The translations under genes were made by a program, and so were the position numbers. Shown here piece by piece: positions 36,751 through 44,950 of a DNA stretch of 64,000 nucleotides. This stretch comes from Bacillota bacterium (GTDB lineage Bacteria > Bacillota > UBA4882 > UBA8346). The notes under the pieces are model-generated. The model did not search any database. It worked only from the letters and a program-made list of their open reading frames with translations, and was not told where the DNA came from. Location of the stretch: the NCBI GenBank assembly GCA_023394955.1, contig JAEWZY010000023.1, positions 1-64,000 on the forward strand, in the 5' to 3' direction. Numbering within the stretch: position 1 is the first letter of the stretch; each line of letters begins with the position of its first letter.

Positions 36751-38751
36751 TTGATAAGAGACCTCTTGCTATCAATGATCGCCATTATTATTTTAAGCGG
36801 GACATTAACTTTCGTATGTTTATTCCTTTGGTTCCGGGTCCGCCGAGATTATCTCCTTGATTGGACCATCGGTTGGGGTTTATATTGTCTTCACTTTATT
36901 CTTGTTATTGGCGGATACCACTCCGGGTTCTCTTTACTAAATCATTTCGGTGATATTCTCACCTCGTTCTCGGTGTTCTTCTTATTTTTCGGAGTATTAA
37001 AACTGAGTGAAACGCCAATATTAAAATACCGTTGGTTATGGATCTGGCCGATCATCAATTCCATTTGGAGTTTCTATTGGAACCTGGTTCATCACCCTAG
37101 ACTAGCTGGTATCCCAGTTGCGATTACCTTCGGTTTGATTCAAGTGACAATTGGGATTATTTTAATAAAGAAGTATCCCACCCGTAAATATGCGTCTGAA
37201 TTGGTACTCGGGTGGAGTATGGTATTATGGGGAATCCATAAGTTAGATCATCCCATCATCCGCTACATTCCCCAAATGGCTCCTTTCGGTTATTTACTCG
37301 GCAGCCTCTTCGCTTTTATTTCAGCCGTTTCCATGTTGTTGTTGGTGATTGAAGAGACAGGCCAAGAACGGGATCTATTCACGGAAAGATTTAGAAAGCT
37401 CTTTGAGTATTCCAATGATATCGTCCTCTTCATCGGGCTAGATGGCAGAATTATCGACGCCAATCAGGCCGCCCTCGAAAAATACGGTTACTCTAAAGAA
37501 GAATTGCTTGTGATGACAGTTTTCGATTTGCACCGCGATGAAGACTGTAAACTCATTGAGGAACAATTAAGCGCTGTTTTTGTAGGAATAGCTCTTGAAA
37601 CAATACACTATGGTAAGAGCGGGATTAGTTTTCCGGTAGAGATTCATTACGTAGAAGCTTCTATCGGAAGAGAGCGGGTTTGGATGAGTATCATCCGGGA
37701 TACCACCGAACGTAAACAAGCTGCGATTATTCAGAGAAAATTAAATTTTACCGACAGCCTGACTGGATTACCAAACCGAAGGTATCTTGAAGAAAATCTG
37801 AATACCTTCGATAATACGGACTATTTACCAATTAGCGTTGTGATTGGGGATTTGAATGGTTTAAAGCTGATTAACGACGCTTTTGGACATAAAACCGGAG
37901 ATCAATTACTCAAAGAAATGGCTATGCTGCTTCTGAAATCGTGCAGCCCCGAGGATCTGATAATTCGTTGGGGTGGCGATGAATTCCTATTGTTTTTACC
38001 TAATACCAATGCCAAGGCTGCCGAGCGTCTCTGCGAAAAAATCAAGCAACAGTGTCAACAGACGGATTCAGTCCCGATCTTGCCCAGCATCGCCCTGGGT
38101 TACGCCGTTAAAGAAACGACCTCCCAAGTTATGGCGGAGGTCTTCAAAATTGCGGAAGATCGGATGTACCGTAATAAACTTCTCGAAAATGACAGTTCTC
38201 GAAAAGCTATTATTTTATCTTTACAAAATACTCTTTTTGAACGGAGTTATGAAACCGAACAACATGCCGAGCGTTTGAAAAACCTCGCTTTTGAAATGGG
38301 TCGCAAAATCGGCCTTGCCGCCAATCAAATGGATGATCTGGCGCTACTAGCCACCCTGCATGATATCGGGAAATTGGCCATTCCCGAAAAAATCTTGTCT
38401 AAACCGGGACCGTTATCTACCGAGGAATGGTCCATCATGAAAAAACACCCTAGTATCGGACATCGGATCATCCAGGACATTCCCGACCTGGCCCATATCG
38501 CCGAGGCTATCCTAGCCCATCACGAGCGCTGGGACGGCAATGGTTATCCAAACGGACTTAAAAAAACTGAGATTCCTTTAATCGCACGTATTCTTTCAAT
38601 CGTCGATTCTTATGACGCAATGACCCATAAACGTGTTTATCAAGAGGCCATCAGTCACGAACAAGCGTTAGCGGAGATCGCCGGTTGCGCCGGGAGTCAG
38701 TTCGATCCGGATTTGGCGAAGCTATTTTTAGAAACGCATAATACGAATTAA
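36751..38751 (+). CDS. Membrane PAS-GGDEF-HD-GYP cyclic-di-GMP signalling protein
   Basis: 666 residues. About seven hydrophobic segments (residues 1-200) form a membrane sensor; a PAS domain follows at ~210-325. The GGDEF diguanylate cyclase domain has the intact RWGGDEF motif at 407-412. The C-terminal HD-GYP phosphodiesterase has HDIGK at 537 and HHERWDGNGYP at 590-600. No RxxD inhibitory site is seen before GGDEF. Synthesis and breakdown of cyclic-di-GMP could thus both occur in one chain. TTG start with GGAGGAA at good spacing. Confidence 0.93.
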   Translation: MIRDLLLSMIAIIILSGTLTFVCLFLWFRVRRDYLLDWTIGWGLYCLHFILVIGGYHSGFSLLNHFGDILTSFSVFFLFFGVLKLSETPILKYRWLWIWPIINSIWSFYWNLVHHPRLAGIPVAITFGLIQVTIGIILIKKYPTRKYASELVLGWSMVLWGIHKLDHPIIRYIPQMAPFGYLLGSLFAFISAVSMLLLVIEETGQERDLFTERFRKLFEYSNDIVLFIGLDGRIIDANQAALEKYGYSKEELLVMTVFDLHRDEDCKLIEEQLSAVFVGIALETIHYGKSGISFPVEIHYVEASIGRERVWMSIIRDTTERKQAAIIQRKLNFTDSLTGLPNRRYLEENLNTFDNTDYLPISVVIGDLNGLKLINDAFGHKTGDQLLKEMAMLLLKSCSPEDLIIRWGGDEFLLFLPNTNAKAAERLCEKIKQQCQQTDSVPILPSIALGYAVKETTSQVMAEVFKIAEDRMYRNKLLENDSSRKAIILSLQNTLFERSYETEQHAERLKNLAFEMGRKIGLAANQMDDLALLATLHDIGKLAIPEKILSKPGPLSTEEWSIMKKHPSIGHRIIQDIPDLAHIAEAILAHHERWDGNGYPNGLKKTEIPLIARILSIVDSYDAMTHKRVYQEAISHEQALAEIAGCAGSQFDPDLAKLFLETHNTN

Positions 38752-38963
38752 TCCTTTATTTCCAAGCTTTTTATTCGACCGGCAAACTTTTCAATTCTCC
38801 CGATTTCACCTTTGACTTCATACTCATAGATCCACATCGCCGCTTCCTTATAGCTCTCAACTACTCGAATTTCGATCAAACATTCTTCAGCCGCTTTAAT
38901 AACCCTTTTGGGTTCTACTGAAGTGAAGACCGTCTCAGTGAATACCATTAGCCTGTCCATCAT
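38748..38963 (-). CDS. Hypothetical protein (71 residues)
   Basis: A small, charged, soluble protein without recognised family: MMDRLMVFTETVF, then ECLIEIRVVESYKEAAMWIY, ending GRIKSLEIKD. Its start overlaps the stop of the upstream MFS gene by 4 bases (ATGA-type coupling), which argues that it is translated. Its stop overlaps the stop of the convergent cyclic-di-GMP gene by 4 bases. Confidence 0.65.
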   Translation of the reverse strand: MMDRLMVFTETVFTSVEPKRVIKAAEECLIEIRVVESYKEAAMWIYEYEVKGEIGRIEKFAGRIKSLEIKD

Positions 38964-40351
38964 TCACTGCCTTTCATTAGTGATCGGCCGTTGGAACCAT
39001 TCAGTTGGGCCGGGCAAATATTTACCCCCCTAGTCTCTTCGATCAGGCAAGTAAAGAGCACCCCTAGCACTAAAACTACCGCGCACAACCAGAACCCATT
39101 CCGGTAGGCCGATAAAGGATAGACCCGGACGCCCTGTTCTATGGCGCCTTGCCAGTTATGGTCCAACACCCATCCAAAGAGCGGCTGCATCAGGGCAGCC
39201 CCGAAAAATGACCCTGAATTAACCAGCCCGGATACCATCCCTGTCATAGCCGGTGGGGTAACCTCTTTGCCGCAAGCGACATTCAAGTTTACCCCCGACA
39301 TTCCCAGTCCGATCCCGAAACAAAGGGGATAAAGGGCCCATAACGGCGGTTTGCCTCCGTTCCAAAGGGTTAGGATCAACCATAAAACCAGAAAACCAAT
39401 GGAAGTCACCACATTTGGTAAACGGCGCACTGCAAAACGATCGGAAATGAACCCGATCAAAGGCGCGCCGATCATCGTTCCCGCAGACATAACCATAGTA
39501 TAATTGGAAGCCGCCACCCGCGACATTCCGTAAATTTGCATCAAATACGGCACTCCCCATAGACCCATGAAGGCCATATAAACGCCATAAACCGCTACTG
39601 ACGCTAAAAAAGGCCACCAAATGGCCCTATTCCCCATCACAGTTCTAAAACTGTCAATTAATTGATAATTAGTGGCTGCCATCCTTTTAGACTCATTTTT
39701 AACCACGTCTTCCTCTGGTTCTAACATGGAGATATCCGGTAACCCCAGGTCAACCGGGCGATCTCTCACCCAGCGCCAACAGGCTATGGTTACGATTAAT
39801 GAATACACAGTAATAACCGAGAATGCAATCCGCCAGCCGAAATGATCAACCATTAAGGCCAAAGGGGTGGTGGCTAACAGAAACCCCAAACTGCCCACTA
39901 CGACTATCAACCCGGTCATAGTGGTAAATTCCCGGGTCCGGAACCATTCGGCATGGATTTTAACTACGTTTATGTAGATTAAGCCTACCCCGATGCTGGA
40001 TATGATCCGGCCGATATACAACATGGGAATATTCTGGGCCGTACTAAACACAATCGCTCCAAGAGTAGCTGTGATTAACGCTAGCAGCACCGTACGCCGG
40101 GGACCGAACCAATCGGCAAAAATGCCGGCCGGCACCTGCATCGCGGCATAAGTATAAAAATAAACCGAAGCTAAACCACCGATATCAGCCGCTCGGGCGA
40201 TTGAAAATTCCCGCATTAAACTGTCGGTCATTACCCCCGTAGCAGTCCGGTGAAAATAGGAAAGTAATAATGCGAAGGCCATTGGTGTCCAAACGATCCA
40301 GCGACGCCGGTTTAATTCTTTGAATTGCTGTTTCAATAGAGGTTCCATCAA
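38960..40351 (-). CDS. MFS transporter
   Basis: 463 residues with about 12 membrane segments. The MFS loop 2-3 motif reads GIFADWFGPRRTVLL (residues ~76-90) and its second-half counterpart GFISDRFAVRRLPNV. The general pattern (YFHRTATGVMTDSLMREFSI in helix 1 region) resembles anion:cation symporter/glucarate-type members. The substrate cannot be read from sequence. It is the first gene of a pair with the 71-residue protein. Confidence 0.87.
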   Translation of the reverse strand: MMEPLLKQQFKELNRRRWIVWTPMAFALLLSYFHRTATGVMTDSLMREFSIARAADIGGLASVYFYTYAAMQVPAGIFADWFGPRRTVLLALITATLGAIVFSTAQNIPMLYIGRIISSIGVGLIYINVVKIHAEWFRTREFTTMTGLIVVVGSLGFLLATTPLALMVDHFGWRIAFSVITVYSLIVTIACWRWVRDRPVDLGLPDISMLEPEEDVVKNESKRMAATNYQLIDSFRTVMGNRAIWWPFLASVAVYGVYMAFMGLWGVPYLMQIYGMSRVAASNYTMVMSAGTMIGAPLIGFISDRFAVRRLPNVVTSIGFLVLWLILTLWNGGKPPLWALYPLCFGIGLGMSGVNLNVACGKEVTPPAMTGMVSGLVNSGSFFGAALMQPLFGWVLDHNWQGAIEQGVRVYPLSAYRNGFWLCAVVLVLGVLFTCLIEETRGVNICPAQLNGSNGRSLMKGSE

Positions 40352-40473
40352 AAACTATCTCCTGTTGATATTAGCTTAAACATCAGTTCTCCATTTATAA
40401 GGTGAATCCTGTCCGCTCCGCTCCGTTCCGGAATTAGCTGTCGTGAATACGTTAAGCAATGTTTCTAATCCGG

Positions 40474-41298
40474 TTAACGCATTCTTCGTCCGGCTTTAGC
40501 CACTACCCGGATATTTTCCGGGCTCTCGGTCAGTCGCACTTGATCGTCGCGCACTTCTACTAAATCTTGAAGGCCGCATTCTTCATTACACGACAAAATA
40601 GCGACTCTTTCATTACGTTTTTCAAGGAAGTCTAAAAATCCACCCAAGGAATCGTGTTGTCTCAGAAATTCTTGGAGACGCCGCCAGAGTTTGGGCCAAA
40701 TCGGCGGAATAGTCGCTAAATCGGCGTAGTTATGAACGGTTACTCCTGTGTTTGTCTGATCAACCGACCAGTAGCCCGAACCCCCACTTTTAGCTTTGGC
40801 GATCGCCTTGTTAAATTCCTCCCGGAGCGATGTAAAAAGAGTATTGTAATACAGCGGATACCCAAAACCGGCTTTTGCCAGCTTGAGATTTACTGAGATC
40901 CGGGCCATTGTCCCGTCTAAAAAGATTTCCGTTCCATCCTGGAGGCTGGTCTTTCCTGCAAAAACAAAGGCAATGGGACGGCCCGATCGATCATCAGTCA
41001 TCCGGGTAAGGATGTAACCTGCCGGTTCCGGATTATTACTTTTGTCGTACCCAATCAACTGTAACATATTATCAAGGGATTGGGTAGCTAAAGACTTAAT
41101 AGCCCCTTTTTCAATCGCATCGATACCCTCAAAACGTAGTTGAACAGTGTCTTTTGTTTTAGTTCCTTTCCCAAGTCGAGGAGCGACGCCTTCCAGCTTC
41201 GCCCAAAGATTCAGGTTATCGGCGCGGAAACGAACTGAATCCCCATCGGGGATTCCGGCTTGCGGCATAAACCTCCCTTTAACGAGTAAGAATGGCAT
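40474..41298 (-). CDS. Staphylococcal nuclease-like (SNase/thermonuclease) domain protein
   Basis: 274 residues. The first ~200 residues resemble the SNase beta-barrel: GIPDGDSVRFRA, VQLRFEGIDAIEKG (metal/Arg strand), and LKLAKAGFGYPLYYNTL near the usual C-terminal helix. The conserved Asp and Arg are visible, but the insertion-rich layout makes catalytic competence uncertain. There is no signal peptide, unlike secreted thermonucleases, so it is probably cytoplasmic. The C-terminal ~75 residues are not assigned. It stands alone between the MFS and rlmH genes. Confidence 0.75.
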   Translation of the reverse strand: MPFLLVKGRFMPQAGIPDGDSVRFRADNLNLWAKLEGVAPRLGKGTKTKDTVQLRFEGIDAIEKGAIKSLATQSLDNMLQLIGYDKSNNPEPAGYILTRMTDDRSGRPIAFVFAGKTSLQDGTEIFLDGTMARISVNLKLAKAGFGYPLYYNTLFTSLREEFNKAIAKAKSGGSGYWSVDQTNTGVTVHNYADLATIPPIWPKLWRRLQEFLRQHDSLGGFLDFLEKRNERVAILSCNEECGLQDLVEVRDDQVRLTESPENIRVVAKAGRRMR

Positions 41299-41378
41299 GA
41301 ATATTCTCCTTAGTCGATTTATATTTTATAGAATATTCATTAAAAGATCGGTTTGTTTTTGGGCTAGATGATCATATA

Positions 41379-41858
41379 TTATTTATGATACTTCTCCCCC
41401 CGGTTAATCTTACACGCCCGGTAAATCTGCTCCAACAGAATCACCCGGAACAACTGGTGAGGAAAGGTGAACTCCGAAAAACTCAACTTCAGATCGGCTT
41501 TCTTTAACAACCCGTCCGCCAAACCCAAGGAACCCCCGATAATAAAAGTGACCGGCATGCCATTGGCCTCCTTGTCCTTGAGCAACTCCGCAAACTTAAC
41601 GGAGCTCAGCTGCTGCCCCTTCCGGTCGAGGGCTATTAAATACTCCCCCGCCCTGAGCCGGCGGGCGATGGACTCCCCTTCCCGTTGCAACACTTGTTCC
41701 CCTCGGGCAGGACTACAATTATCAGGGCAAGGCAGGTCCGGCGCCTCCTTAATCTCCAATTTCAGATAGGGCTTGAGTCTTTTCATGTATTCCGCCTGCG
41801 CCCCCTGAAAATAGGCCTCTTTCAGCTTTCCGACGGCGATGATCTTAATTTGAAGCAT
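41379..41858 (-). CDS. rlmH: 23S rRNA (pseudouridine(1915)-N(3))-methyltransferase RlmH
   Basis: A 159-residue SPOUT methyltransferase that methylates pseudouridine 1915 in helix 69 of 23S rRNA. The knot and SAM site are in FIIGGSLGLADG, and the C-terminal signature is FPHQLFRVILLEQIYRAC with the final KYHK. Length is standard. Its ATG shares a base with the purO stop (TAATG), so it is coupled to that gene. Confidence 0.96.
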   Translation of the reverse strand: MLQIKIIAVGKLKEAYFQGAQAEYMKRLKPYLKLEIKEAPDLPCPDNCSPARGEQVLQREGESIARRLRAGEYLIALDRKGQQLSSVKFAELLKDKEANGMPVTFIIGGSLGLADGLLKKADLKLSFSEFTFPHQLFRVILLEQIYRACKINRGEKYHK

Positions 41859-42580
41859 TATCGATGTTTATTAATGAGCTTCATTTTAATTTCTTTCCCT
41901 TCACAACTCACTAACTTCACCACTAATGACACTCTATTTTCCTCGTTGAGCATCTTCCAATAAAATTCCGCCGTTTGGTCGATATCATTAAAGACCCTTA
42001 CCAACTTGGGATCTCCCGCGAAAGACGGTAAAGGGTTTCCGTCGCTTTCATAAGTATGGATGCAATGACCGTAGCCGGGAATGAACTTGTTGTAATAGTA
42101 AAAAGCCCGGTGGCAATAATCGGGGTTTCGGCTTTCCGACTTCAAAACCGATAAAGAGTAATTAGGAGAGTTATTTAACTCCAACACTCCCGAGATCCGC
42201 GGCGTATAATTGGGAACATCCGGTTCAAATTCCCTGGTTTTGAGCGCATCAACGAAAGTTTTTCCCTGTTTCAAAAAATTATAGACGGTATCGGTCTGAT
42301 CCCCGTTGGTGACGATATGGCAGCCGTTAAGGTCTTTAACCGGGTAATAAATGATGAGCGAGGGGTCTTCGAGCTTGCTCTCATCAAAGGCCTTGGTCCG
42401 GATGGAGCTTCCTTCTTGCACAAAGATCCGGTTCCGGCTGTTATTGCTCCGACCCATAATCCAATAGAGTTGAATATAATTTTTCCGATCCGGGCTTTGC
42501 CCGATAATGATACCCCTGCCGGGATAAGAGTTGTTTTTTAGACTTGCCTCATTTAATAAAGCCTTTTTTTCCAGATCCAT
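41858..42580 (-). CDS. purO: IMP cyclohydrolase, PurO type
   Basis: About 240 residues, matching the archaeal-type IMP cyclohydrolase that closes the purine ring (FAICAR to IMP), not related to PurH. Family motifs: NNSYPGRGIIIGQSPD, YWIMGRSNNSRNRIF, and NGDQTDTVYNFL. ATG at 42580 is chosen because the one 3 codons upstream abuts the AAAGG ribosome site. In bacteria PurO is patchy. No other purine gene is adjacent; it forms an operon with rlmH. Confidence 0.9.
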   Translation of the reverse strand: MDLEKKALLNEASLKNNSYPGRGIIIGQSPDRKNYIQLYWIMGRSNNSRNRIFVQEGSSIRTKAFDESKLEDPSLIIYYPVKDLNGCHIVTNGDQTDTVYNFLKQGKTFVDALKTREFEPDVPNYTPRISGVLELNNSPNYSLSVLKSESRNPDYCHRAFYYYNKFIPGYGHCIHTYESDGNPLPSFAGDPKLVRVFNDIDQTAEFYWKMLNEENRVSLVVKLVSCEGKEIKMKLINKHR

Positions 42581-42677
42581 TTTGATCATCCTTTTATAAT
42601 TTTCTCAATGGTTACATTTTACCATAGAAATAGTTAGCTGTAGTTGAGTATTATTTATGAGAACTCGCCATATTCCT

Positions 42678-42929
42678 TTTAGTCTTAAAATCATAATTAA
42701 TAATAATTTTTACCAATCGTTAAATGATTGGAACTCAACGTTTACCTTCTTTTACTCATCGTTTAATAATTGGAACTAATCATTTAGTAATTTTTACCGA
42801 TCATTTGGTAATCAGAACTGATCAATTAGTAATCTTTACTAACCATTTGCCAATCTTTACTTAATGTTTAGTAATGGAGACTAATCGTATAGTAGCGAGC
42901 GCTTATCGTTTAGTAAGTACGACTAAAAG
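42678..42929. repeat. Tandem array of twelve diverged 21-bp units
   Basis: Twelve uninterrupted units in exact 21-base register (starting 42678, 42699, 42720 ... 42909). Consensus: TTTAGTAAT, four variable bases, ACT, one variable base, ATCG or ATCA. Each unit holds two half-sites (TTAGT and ACTAA types) about 10-11 bp apart; one at 42826-42842 is a perfect inverted repeat, TTAGTAA-TCT-TTACTAA. It fills the gap between purO and the HtrA terminator. One plus-strand frame reads as a heptapeptide repeat (L-V/I-I-x-T-N/D-H), broken by TAA codons and with no ribosome site, so coding is unlikely. Confidence 0.9.
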
Positions 42930-42943
42930 CTATAAGACGGCAT

Positions 42944-42967
42944 AAAAAGAGGCGTACGCCTCTTTTT
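42944..42967. terminator. Perfectly palindromic terminator of the HtrA gene
   Basis: A 24-base perfect palindrome centred on GCGTACGC with A5 and T5 ends. It overlaps the HtrA stop codon and can work on both strands. Confidence 0.88.
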
Positions 42968-44168
42968 ATGGTTTCATTTCATCAATTGTCACCGTAACCT
43001 GCTTAAGCTCGTTCCCCCGGTAGAAATCCAACTTGAGCTTGGTTCCGATCTTATACTTGCCGATTACTTCGCGGAAATCCTCTGTTCCCATTGTTTGCCC
43101 ATTTATCTTAATGATAATATCCCCAGGCAGTAACCCTCCCAAATGGGCCGGAGCGTTTTTAACCACTCTTACGATTAAAATTCCCTGATCGGTCGGTAAC
43201 TTTCTTTGCAGCCGGTACTCCAAAGACCTTATATTTTCCGGTGTCAAGCTAAAATAACCGATTCCCAACCCCGGACGGCTAACATATCCTTTAGCGATTA
43301 ATTGGTCCGCCACAGTTTTAGCGGTATTACCGGGAATAGCAAAACCGATCCCCTGAGATTTAGCGGCAATCGCCGTATTAATCCCGATTATTCGCCCGCT
43401 GCTGTTCAAAAGCGGCCCGCCGGAATTTCCCGGATTAATGGAAGCGTCGGTCTGAAGCATATTACGGAGGACTAAATCAGCGCTAAGCTCCACCGTCCGG
43501 CCTTTAGCGCTGACCACCCCTACTGTAACCGTATTTCGAAATTGTTTGTCCAACGGGTTACCAATAGCGATGGCCACTTGTCCCTCTTGGACTGTATCGG
43601 AGTTGGCCCATTGTGGAGCCGGAAGATTGTTATGGTTGATCTTTAACACTGCCAAATCCGTCTGCGGGTCCGCCCCCACCACCTTAGCCGGGTATGATTT
43701 CCCATCTCCAAGGACTACTAAAATCTGATCGGCCGCTGCTCCTTTTAAGCCATTAATTACATGATAATTCGTCAATAGATAACCGTCGCTCCGATAAACC
43801 ACACCGGTCCCTAAACTTTGAATATTACGGAGTTCAGGGCCGGTAAAAAAATCAAAATCTTCCACCACTGTAGAAGTGGTGATCATCGCTACCGAAGGGC
43901 TGACCCGCTTGACCACGTTGATCGTTGCTTTTTCAGATTCATTCAACGAGAGAGAATTGACCGGAGTCACGGGTTTTTGTTCGACCTGGACCTGTGGTTG
44001 CCGAGGTTGAGGAACCGGTTGAATGTCTGTTTGACCCACCAGAGCCGGTCCAAAACCGGTAAACTTAACCGCTACTACAACCATCAAGGCCCCGACAATA
44101 CCGGCGATTATCGCTGTAATAATAAAAGGGAATTGGCGTTCATGCATGTCGAACCGGAACTGATTCAT
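42966..44168 (-). CDS. HtrA/DegP-family serine protease with PDZ domain
   Basis: A 400-residue membrane-anchored protease for cell-envelope protein quality control. One N-terminal membrane helix (residues ~14-36), a Pro/Gln-rich linker (40-70), a trypsin-like domain with catalytic His136 (LTNYHVI), Asp171 (DLAVLKI) and Ser249 (NPGNSGGPL), and one PDZ domain (~290-395, APAHLGGLLPGDIIIKING). This layout is standard for Bacillota HtrA/YvtA-type proteins. Confidence 0.94.
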   Translation of the reverse strand: MNQFRFDMHERQFPFIITAIIAGIVGALMVVVAVKFTGFGPALVGQTDIQPVPQPRQPQVQVEQKPVTPVNSLSLNESEKATINVVKRVSPSVAMITTSTVVEDFDFFTGPELRNIQSLGTGVVYRSDGYLLTNYHVINGLKGAAADQILVVLGDGKSYPAKVVGADPQTDLAVLKINHNNLPAPQWANSDTVQEGQVAIAIGNPLDKQFRNTVTVGVVSAKGRTVELSADLVLRNMLQTDASINPGNSGGPLLNSSGRIIGINTAIAAKSQGIGFAIPGNTAKTVADQLIAKGYVSRPGLGIGYFSLTPENIRSLEYRLQRKLPTDQGILIVRVVKNAPAHLGGLLPGDIIIKINGQTMGTEDFREVIGKYKIGTKLKLDFYRGNELKQVTVTIDEMKP

Positions 44169-44239
44169 CCGTATTTCCTCCGTTTATTCATCCAGACAAT
44201 AGTTCTACTTCAGTAATCTATCTTTAAATTCTAACGTAA

Positions 44240-44950
44240 TTATTTAATCCCGGTTCCCCCGAGCCGCAATTGGTAAATGTCAATTTGATGAGTATTATTT
44301 TCATATATTACCGGCACCCGCGATTGCTTTACCAGCCAACCCCGGTCCGTCAACTCTAATACGAACTGCAAAGCGTAATCCCTACCCGGGTCCGCCAGTA
44401 AAACTAGTCCATCGGGCTTAATCGAATTTGCCATAATTCCGGCCAGATCCCGGTGCAATGTTTTTTCGTAAAGAATATCAGCCCCAAGTATAAAGTCGAA
44501 TTTTTCGACTAATGGAAACTGACGCCAATCAGCCAATAAAAGCCGGGGTTCAGATAGTCCGTTCCGTAAAGAGTTTACCCTGATAAACTGCAAAGCGCCT
44601 TCCACATAATCGGTCTGGAGTAGCTTGGCCCCGGCCAGCCTGGCGACGATACCGGCCAAACCGATACCCGCCCCTAGTTCTAGCCCGGAACGGCCTTGCA
44701 ATAAGTCCCGGTTATTTAAAAGATAACGGGACAAACCGAGGGACGCCGGCCATAATTCCGCCCAAAACGGAATTTGATCGGCGTCGGTTACTCCTTCTAA
44801 GAGCTCATCCAGATCAGCCACTTTAATTAATTCCAGTGCATAAGCCCCGAATTCCACCGGTACCCTTTGTAACCTAAACCGTTGCTTTAATTCCCGGAAT
44901 AAATGATCCGCGGCCACCACTGCTTGGACGGTCAAGCGGCCTTTCCCCAT
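44240..44950 (-). CDS. Class I SAM-dependent methyltransferase (METTL21/NNMT-like)
   Basis: 236 residues. Motif I is GLELGAGIGLAGIVARLAGA (SAM site), followed by LLQTDYVEGALQFI (acidic ribose contact) and the post-motif DFILGADILYE typical of the Methyltransf_16 (METTL21-like) group, many of which methylate proteins. The start overlaps the end of the phosphohexomutase gene by 19 bases, indicating coupling. The target is not predictable. Confidence 0.85.
   Translation of the reverse strand: MGKGRLTVQAVVAADHLFRELKQRFRLQRVPVEFGAYALELIKVADLDELLEGVTDADQIPFWAELWPASLGLSRYLLNNRDLLQGRSGLELGAGIGLAGIVARLAGAKLLQTDYVEGALQFIRVNSLRNGLSEPRLLLADWRQFPLVEKFDFILGADILYEKTLHRDLAGIMANSIKPDGLVLLADPGRDYALQFVLELTDRGWLVKQSRVPVIYENNTHQIDIYQLRLGGTGIK

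Noticed and set aside
42724..42866. Small gene encoding a heptapeptide-repeat protein in the 21-bp array
   Set aside because: No ribosome site, stops (TAA) inside the repeat field, and the pattern continues on both sides of the stops.
42678..42929. CRISPR array
   Set aside because: Units are contiguous at 21 bases with no spacers and are individually diverged; no cas genes are in the window.
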